A stretch of DNA of 64,000 nucleotides, taken from contig JBBRYP010000002.1 in NCBI GenBank assembly GCA_038237515.1, positions 60,568 through 124,567 on the forward strand, in the 5' to 3' direction. The DNA is from JBBQDZ01 sp038237515. GTDB taxonomy: Bacteria > Actinomycetota > Thermoleophilia > Gaiellales > Gaiellaceae. The stretch's first letter is position 1. Every line of letters begins with the position of its first letter. The notes beneath the pieces are model-generated. The model made no database searches and was not told where the DNA came from. It worked only from the letters and a program-made list of their open reading frames with translations. Position numbers and translations under genes: made by a program. Below, piece after piece: positions 58,983 through 64,000 of this stretch.

Positions 58983-60280
58983 GCATCGTCGAGCGGTCCT
59001 CGCTCCCGGAGCGCGCGACGCGCGTGATCCCCGGCGGGGTGAACAGCGGCCAGCGGCGAGTGGCGGGACTCGAGCAGCTCGTGATCGCCGCCACCTCCGG
59101 CGCCACCTTCACCGACGGCGACGGGAAGGTCTACACCGACTACCACGCTGCCTTCGGGCCGCCGCTCCTCGGGCACAACGACCCCGACGTGGACGCCGCG
59201 GTCGCGCGGACGGCGGAGTCGGTCGGACTGATGGGCGTCGGGGTCACGGAGGTCGAGATCGAGCTCGCCGAGCAGCTCGTCGAGCTCGTCCCATCGCTCG
59301 AGCAGGTGCTGCTGACCGAGACCGGGAGCGAGGCCACCTTCCACGCGCTCCGCGTCTCGCGCGTCGCGACCGGCCGGCGCCACGTGATCAAGTTCCAGGG
59401 CTGCTACCACGGCTGGCACGACTCGGTCGCGATGAACGTGATCTCCCCACCGGAGCGCGTCGGCGGCAAGGATCCCATGAGCCAGGGCATCTTCCCGGAG
59501 GTGCTCGACGCGACGATCGTCTGCCGCTTCAACGACGCCGAGGACGTGGAGCGGGCGCTGACCGAGCACGACGTGGCCGCGATCATCCTCGAGCCGATCC
59601 CGCACAACATCGGCTGCGTCCTCCCGAAGCCCGGCTTCCTCGAGCGGCTCCGGGAGCTCGCCACGAGGCACGGGACGGTGCTGGTCTTCGACGAGGTGAT
59701 CACGGGCTTCCGCCACGGCCTCGGCGGCTACCAGGCGGTCGCAGGGGTGACCCCCGACCTGACGACGCTCGGCAAGGCGATGGGCAACGGGTGGCCCATC
59801 TCGGCGCTCGGCGGGCGGGCGGAGCTGATGGATCTGTTCTCGACGACGACCGGACGCCCGGCCCTCTTCGCCGGCACCTTCAACGGCCATCCTCCGACCG
59901 CCGCCGCGGCGCTCGCGACGATCCGCAAGCTGCGCAACGAGCCGGTGCACGAGCACGTCTTCCGGCTCGGCGAGCGTGCGCGCGAGGGGCTGCGTGCGGT
60001 CTTCGCCCGGCTGGGCGTTCCGGCGGTCGTCGCCGGCTTCGGCTCCGTGTTCGTGACCTACTTCCTCGAGGGCCCGGTCGAGAGCTACGACGACCTGCTG
60101 CGAAATGACGTCGACCTCTTCGTGGGCTACCGGCGGGAGCAGATGGAGCACGGCATCTTCGAGCTGCCGCTCAACCTCAAGCGCAGCCACTTCTCGTACG
60201 CGCACGCGGACGAGGACGTCGACCGGCTGCTCGCCGCGACCGAAGCCTCCGTTCGCGCGGTTCTCGACTCGCGCGGTTGA
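58979..60280 (+). CDS. Class III aminotransferase (GSA-AT/HemL-like)
   Basis: A 433-residue pyridoxal-phosphate enzyme of aminotransferase class III. LFDE-type DEVITGFRHG and the Schiff-base lysine K266 in LGKAMGNGWP are present, and LLTETGSEATFHALRVSR and FQGCYHGWHD match the glutamate-1-semialdehyde aminotransferase subgroup. As part of a catabolic operon rather than a haem pathway, it more likely transaminates an amino acid or amino sugar intermediate. The stop overlaps the TTG start of the deacylase gene. Confidence 0.9.
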   Translation: MSIVERSSLPERATRVIPGGVNSGQRRVAGLEQLVIAATSGATFTDGDGKVYTDYHAAFGPPLLGHNDPDVDAAVARTAESVGLMGVGVTEVEIELAEQLVELVPSLEQVLLTETGSEATFHALRVSRVATGRRHVIKFQGCYHGWHDSVAMNVISPPERVGGKDPMSQGIFPEVLDATIVCRFNDAEDVERALTEHDVAAIILEPIPHNIGCVLPKPGFLERLRELATRHGTVLVFDEVITGFRHGLGGYQAVAGVTPDLTTLGKAMGNGWPISALGGRAELMDLFSTTTGRPALFAGTFNGHPPTAAAALATIRKLRNEPVHEHVFRLGERAREGLRAVFARLGVPAVVAGFGSVFVTYFLEGPVESYDDLLRNDVDLFVGYRREQMEHGIFELPLNLKRSHFSYAHADEDVDRLLAATEASVRAVLDSRG

Positions 60281-61290
60281 CCGACTCGCCGATCGCCTGC
60301 ACGATCGACCTCGGCGCCGAGGGGCGTCAGGTGGGCCGCCTGCAGGTACCCCGCTCGGCGAACACGGCCGGCTGGGCGAGCACGTGGGTGCCGATCGTCA
60401 GCGTCGCGAACGGCCGAGGCCCGAACGTGCTCGTGCTCGGAGGGAGCCACGGCGACGAGTACGAGGGCCAGGTCGCCGGGTTGAACCTCGCGCGCACGCT
60501 CCGCCCCGGGCAGGTGGCCGGACGCGTGACCGTGATCCCGGTCATCTCGATGGAGGCCTCCAAAGCGGGGACGCGGCTCTGGCCGAGCGGCGCGAACTTC
60601 AACCGCTCCTTCCCCGGCACGCCGGACGGCCCGGCGAACGAGCAGCTCGCCGACTTCCTCACGCGCGTCCTCTTCCCACCTGCCGACGTCGTGATCGACA
60701 TCCACAGCGGCGGGCGGACAGCCCTCTTCCTGCCCTGCTCGCACATGCACGTCGTCGACGATCCGGATCAACGGCGGCGGATGCTGGAGGGGATGCTCGC
60801 CTGGAACACCGACTTCCACTTCCTCTACATCGACATCGCGGGCACGGGCCTCCTGCCCGTCGAGGCGGAGGGCCAGGGCAAGACGGTCGTCACGACGGAG
60901 CTCGGCGGCGGCGGGCACGTGACCGCCGCGACCCACCGCATCGCGCGGGAAGGGCTCGCGAACGTGCTGCGCCACGTCGGCGCGATCGAGGGCGAGGCGG
61001 CGACGCGGGACGACGCGGTGATCCTGGACGGGCGCGACCCCCGGAACTACCTGCTCGCGCCAGAATCGGGGCTCTTCGAAGCGCTCGTCGACCCGGGCGA
61101 GAGGGTCGAGTCGGGACAGGCGGTCGGCCGGATCCACTTCATCGAGCGCCCCGAGCGCGAGCCGGAGACGATCGAGACGCATCTCGGAGGGGTGGTCGCG
61201 TGCATCCGGGCGATCTCGACGACGGCGCAGGGCGACAACGTGGTCGTGGTCGGCCAGCCGATCGACCGAGGTGAGCTCGTCGCCGGCTGA
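60277..61290 (+). CDS. Succinylglutamate desuccinylase/aspartoacylase-family deacylase (DoeB-like)
   Basis: A 337-residue zinc deacylase. GGSHGDEYEGQ (H58, E61) and DIHSGGRT (H143) form the zinc site of the AstE/AspA family, and NRSFPGTPDG and TTELGGGGHVTA match the subgroup around the ectoine-degradation enzyme DoeB (N-acetyl-diaminobutyrate deacetylase). It would free an amine from an N-acyl precursor, followed by the aminotransferase. The TTG start overlaps the aminotransferase stop. The ectoine hydrolase gene is not present, so ectoine is not proven as substrate. Confidence 0.88.
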   Translation: MTDSPIACTIDLGAEGRQVGRLQVPRSANTAGWASTWVPIVSVANGRGPNVLVLGGSHGDEYEGQVAGLNLARTLRPGQVAGRVTVIPVISMEASKAGTRLWPSGANFNRSFPGTPDGPANEQLADFLTRVLFPPADVVIDIHSGGRTALFLPCSHMHVVDDPDQRRRMLEGMLAWNTDFHFLYIDIAGTGLLPVEAEGQGKTVVTTELGGGGHVTAATHRIAREGLANVLRHVGAIEGEAATRDDAVILDGRDPRNYLLAPESGLFEALVDPGERVESGQAVGRIHFIERPEREPETIETHLGGVVACIRAISTTAQGDNVVVVGQPIDRGELVAG

Positions 61291-61391
61291 GTCGGACGCG
61301 GGTGACATGCCCGCAACCGCGTGAGAAGGCGCATGCATCACGGGCGAGGGCACTCTTGGCCAGGCGAGTCGCCTTGTTCAACCGCCCTCGA

Positions 61392-61886
61392 TCACGCGCC
61401 CTCGGCTGTTGCGATAGCTCGATGAACGAGGCCGCTCTCGGGAGAGCCGCACGCCGCCCAAAATGCCGTACCGGTCACGCGCATCGGTAGGTGCGGCCCG
61501 ATTGCCTCTGACGCACGCCGCCGTACCGCATGGTCTTGCGTCCGCACCACTGTGACGTGGTACGCCGCGCGATCGAAGTCCGCCTTGTGTCGAGGGAGGC
61601 TCGGGCAGAGACTTCCCACTGCCTCCGTGATGGCTCGTAGCCCATCGTCAGGCTCGACGAGAATGACCAGTGCGCCAGGTCGATTCCGCAGCCCAGCAAG
61701 AGTCAACGTCACCGGCAGCAACGCCGACAGCTCCCTGCCCGCGACCGAATCCCACTCGTCAGGGTCCAAGAACGGCATACGCACCGTCACGTGCGCCGCG
61801 ACGCCGTGAGCGGCGGACCAGTCATGCTCGGCTCTCCAACGCTCGACGAGCGGATCCGCTTCCGGCGTCATCAGTAGGAGCGGCAT
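61392..61886 (-). CDS. 2H phosphoesterase (2'-5' RNA ligase family)
   Basis: A 164-residue protein with two HxTx motifs, AHVTV (H32, T34) and YHVTV (about 110), as in 2'-5' RNA ligases and cyclic phosphodiesterases. It probably acts on RNA ends or cyclic nucleotides. No neighbouring gene informs its role. Confidence 0.85.
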   Translation of the reverse strand: MPLLLMTPEADPLVERWRAEHDWSAAHGVAAHVTVRMPFLDPDEWDSVAGRELSALLPVTLTLAGLRNRPGALVILVEPDDGLRAITEAVGSLCPSLPRHKADFDRAAYHVTVVRTQDHAVRRRASEAIGPHLPMRVTGTAFWAACGSPESGLVHRAIATAEGA

Positions 61887-61913
61887 CGCGGCGGACGCTA
61901 TCGGCTCCGTCAG

Positions 61914-61943
61914 GCGTCATTGCGTAACACTGGCGCAGTCGAG
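61914..61943. repeat. Short repeat, copy 1 (GGCGTCATTGCG...CAGTCGA)
   Basis: About 30 bp resembling 62726-62756, sharing GGCGTCATTGCG and CAGTCGA with a few changes. The pair flanks the cupin gene. Confidence 0.35.
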
Positions 61944-61963
61944 GCTGCGGGATTCCTCCACCT

Positions 61964-62002
61964 GAGGTGCTGCGGCATCGGCAAGAGATGCCGCAGCACC
62001 TC
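61964..62002 (-). terminator. Long hairpin terminator after the cupin gene
   Basis: Perfect 16-bp arms GAGGTGCTGCGGCATC / GATGCCGCAGCACCTC with a 7-nt loop (GGCAAGA), starting 10 bp past the cupin stop. The strongest terminator hairpin in the window. Confidence 0.7.
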
Positions 62003-62011
62003 GGACGGCTT

Positions 62012-62587
62012 CTAGGGCTGAGTCGACCAGGGAAGTTTGTCCCAGCTCTCGGGACGCCGAACCTCCCACTGCCCATGCCGCTTCGGGTCCGTGGTCGTGA
62101 CCTCCGCTCCGGCGCCGCGCCGGAGGGCGGCTTCGGAGCGTGGATAGACGCGCTCCAGATCGTCCCGCCGGTTGCCAGTGGCGAGGATCACGCACGGCCC
62201 GCTTTCAGTCGCGACGAAGGTGTGCGCCGTCATCGGCGGGCAATGCACGAAGTCCCAGGCGCGCAGGCGACGCTCCTGCTCCTCGACGATCAGGATGCAC
62301 TCACCCATCAGGATCAAGAAGTCCTCCTGCACCGACTCGGCGTGGTACAGATCGGCGGGCCGCCCTGGCGGCACAACGCGGATCGTGAAACCGGCGTTCG
62401 GCTTCTCGTACTCCGTTAGGTCGGGCCGCCCACGCAGGACGAAGTCGTCCGACTCGAAGATGCAGACGCCGCCTGACCATTCATCGTTGGTCACCCAGGC
62501 GGCTTCCGCTGTGCTGACAACGAACCATCCAGGCGTAACCGGGGCCAACCCTGAGGCGACCCGATCCAAACGTGCCTCATTCACCAT
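62012..62587 (-). CDS. Cupin-domain protein
   Basis: A 191-residue protein with a single cupin barrel at about residues 65-140: FTIRVVPPGRPADLYHAESV, ILIVEEQERRLRAWDFVHCPP and MTAHTFVATESGPCVILAT. It contains the His/Glu-type cupin motif HAESVQED (motif 1) and H in motif 2, so it may bind a metal. Substrate unknown. TTAGGAGAAGC precedes the ATG. A perfect hairpin follows the stop. Confidence 0.8.
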   Translation of the reverse strand: MVNEARLDRVASGLAPVTPGWFVVSTAEAAWVTNDEWSGGVCIFESDDFVLRGRPDLTEYEKPNAGFTIRVVPPGRPADLYHAESVQEDFLILMGECILIVEEQERRLRAWDFVHCPPMTAHTFVATESGPCVILATGNRRDDLERVYPRSEAALRRGAGAEVTTTDPKRHGQWEVRRPESWDKLPWSTQP

Positions 62588-62725
62588 GTGCTTCTCCTAA
62601 CGAGTTGATCGACCACGGAACACGAGCGGTCAGACCCAGTGCTGACTGGGCCGCTCGCGAATCAGGTGTTGAGATCAACTACGCCGGGAAGGCCACGTGC
62701 GCGAGTCTAACGTCGAGAGCGTTCT

Positions 62726-62756
62726 GGCGTCATTGCGAAACGCTCGGCCAGTCGAC
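62726..62756. repeat. Short repeat, copy 2
   Basis: Counterpart of 61914-61943, lying just past the end of the GrpB pseudogene and about 140 bp before the cupin start. Confidence 0.35.
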
Positions 62757-62761
62757 GGCCC

Positions 62762-63312
62762 TTAGCTCGAAGCGTGTTCCTCGTCTGTGAGCAGTTGCTC
62801 GATGATTGGACTCTTGAGGTTCGAGTAGGCCAGCAATGTTGGGGCGGTACTGGCGGCCCTTCGCTTTGCCTCGGCGTAGCGGTGCGCGGCTGCGTGGGTT
62901 CGTTCGCAGGTAGTCGCGGAGGAGGAGGTTCGCTCGCCACTTCGCGCTCTTGTATTCGATCACCTGGACGTTGAAGTGCTGACCGTCGCGCTTGCGGAAG
63001 TAGCGCCTGCCGGAGTCGCCGCCGCAGTCTTCGTAGCTGAGGTTCGTCACGCGCCTCGCAAGCTCAGCGGTTGCATCGAGGTCGCTCACGCTCACCACCA
63101 CGTCGATGACCGGTTTCGCGGCGAGCCCCTCCATCGCGGTGCTGCCAATGTGCTCAATTCGAATTGCTTCGGCAGCTAAACGCTTCGGCGATCCGTGCGG
63201 CCTCACGCTCGAACTCGGATGGCCACTCGGCACGGTAGGCCTCGACGGTGATGGGTTCATCGACTGATGCTGCCCACGTGCGGGCGTCGGCACTAGTTCT
63301 CTCCTCGACCAT
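62762..63312 (-). pseudogene. GrpB (UPF0157) family protein with two frameshifts
   Basis: A GrpB-type nucleotidyltransferase-like protein. The start (VEAYRAEWPSEFEREAARI) is in one frame; an extra base near 63174 (GCGTTTAGC) breaks it, and IEHIGSTAMEGLAAKPVIDV to LLLRDYLRTN continues in a second frame. A second shift at about 62908 moves the end (HRYAEAKRRAASTAPTLLAY) to a third frame, ending at 62762. The family core motif EHIGST...GLAAKPVID is intact. The true start is uncertain; 63312 (ATG) is used here. Confidence 0.7.
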
Positions 63313-63495
63313 CACGCAGCAGTAGTCCCGAGCTTCGGGGTGTATTCCCGCGCACCTGCGCACGCCGGTGAACTGGCTGAACGGCGAGACTATCGACGTG
63401 TTTACGTCGAGGAGGTGCAGCGGGAGGATGAGCTGCGGGTATGGCTCGACGAGCCGTTGTCCCTCGACGAGGCCCGCATCCCGCAGGCGTAGGTC

Positions 63496-64000
63496 TCACG
63501 GCACGACCCTGCGCATCACGCAGTTCCTCTTCCCTTTGGGACGGAGGTAGCTGAAGCCGGCCTGCTCGTACAGCGACCGTGTGCCGTTGTAGAGGACGGA
63601 TACCTTTTGGTCGCCGGTGTCGTGCGGGTACCCCTCCACAACCCCACCGCCGGCCTGCGCAATCAGATCCGTCACTCCTTTGCGCCGGTGCTTCTTGTCC
63701 ACGAAGATGCAGGTGATCCGGTAGTCGGGCGGCGTGTCGAGAGCGGCCTCGTACTCCTTGCGGTGGTGGATGTTCCGCAGTTCCTCCGGGGTGCCGTACT
63801 GGCACCACGCCACCGCCTCATCACCGTCGAACACCAGCGCAGCGTGTGCGCGACCTTCCGCGACCAGCCGCTTCTTGAGGGCGCGGTTGCCCTCGGCGGT
63901 GAACGTCTTCTCGGCATGGAAGGTGTGGAACCAGGTGCACCAACAGCCACCGAACACACCGTTGTGCCGCTCGACGAGCCGCGCGAATGCGTCCCAGGTA
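63496..64000 (-). CDS. GNAT family acetyltransferase, 5' end beyond the window
   Basis: A partial GNAT N-acetyltransferase; the reading frame continues past position 64000, so the N-terminus is missing. Visible residues include GGCWCTWFHTFH, HHRKEYEAALDTPPDYRITC, IFVDKKHRRKGVTDLIAQAG and NGTRSLYEQAGFSYLRPKGK, the acetyl-CoA-binding and C-terminal elements of this family. Compared with what I know of the family, about nine residues seem missing after HRRKGV, and a few more before VLYNGT; these deletions are in-frame. After its stop, the same frame stays open into the GrpB remnant. Confidence 0.75.
   Translation of the reverse strand, partial: TWDAFARLVERHNGVFGGCWCTWFHTFHAEKTFTAEGNRALKKRLVAEGRAHAALVFDGDEAVAWCQYGTPEELRNIHHRKEYEAALDTPPDYRITCIFVDKKHRRKGVTDLIAQAGGGVVEGYPHDTGDQKVSVLYNGTRSLYEQAGFSYLRPKGKRNCVMRRVVP

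Overview
The window is uniformly GC-rich (about 70 percent by eye), uses GTG and TTG starts freely and is packed with 4-nt stop/start overlaps. This, together with the families present (DUF1206, PAC2, KorAB, CtaA, two-domain rhodanese), points to a high-GC actinobacterium. A deep lineage such as Thermoleophilia (Gaiellales/Solirubrobacterales) is an inference from gene content, not a proven assignment. No rRNA, tRNA or CRISPR array was seen.

Layout. 1-9.8 kb: autoregulated-looking MFS/TetR pair; an XRE-TPR regulator followed by a 41-residue signal-peptide-like ORF and a terminator; a thioredoxin-fold lipoprotein, rhodanese, SDR, selD, ctaA and a PAC2 protein. 9.8-23.6 kb: SF2 helicase, fatty-acid beta-oxidation pair (thiolase plus hydratase/dehydrogenase fusion), N5-type methyltransferase, 6-phosphogluconolactonase, AlkA-like glycosylase, a methyltransferase/O-antigen-ligase-like pair, a 3D-domain exported protein and a DEAD-box RNA helicase. 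23.6-30.2 kb: first copy of a 161-bp foldback MITE, VOC protein, hydrolase, phospholipase D family protein, and the korA / 64-residue protein / korB operon. 30.3-37.8 kb: a ribbon-helix-helix regulator with a small membrane protein behind a near-consensus promoter carrying palindromes; DMT transporter; a frameshifted glucosidase-like gene; polysaccharide deacetylase; DsbA-like and AAC(3)-like proteins. 38-43.3 kb: DUF892, stress proteins, a msrA-msrB-msrA repair cluster containing the second MITE, and a MarR/MFS pair with a perfect operator. 43.5-50 kb: CbxX-type AAA ATPase with two small divergent genes, GGDEF/HD-GYP protein, ABC-F protein. 49.5-61.3 kb: hydroxyproline-epimerase-like protein, a large secreted Asp-box protein, then a catabolic cluster (acyl-CoA synthetase, RraA-like, ceramidase-like, enolase-superfamily dehydratase, class III aminotransferase, DoeB-like deacylase). 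61.4-64 kb: small, partly broken genes (2H phosphoesterase, cupin, GrpB pseudogene, GNAT cut by the window edge).

How genes work together. Three regulator/target pairs carry visible operators: TetR-MFS, RHH-membrane protein, MarR-MFS. KorA and KorB form a 2-oxoacid:ferredoxin oxidoreductase, with a small protein translationally coupled between them. The enolase-superfamily, aminotransferase and deacylase genes are coupled by 4-nt overlaps behind two tandem TTGTCGACAA palindromes typical of GntR/FadR-type control, which suggests one inducible degradation pathway for an unknown (probably N-acylated) substrate.

The strongest candidates for something undescribed are the XRE-TPR/peptide cassette (2424-3997), the catabolic cluster (54106-61290), the RHH/membrane-protein unit (30370-30935) and the foldback MITE family (23655-23815, 40943-41103). 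Several genes carry isolated single-base frameshifts (32128-34283, 43818-44001, 62762-63312), which may be real decay or sequencing error.
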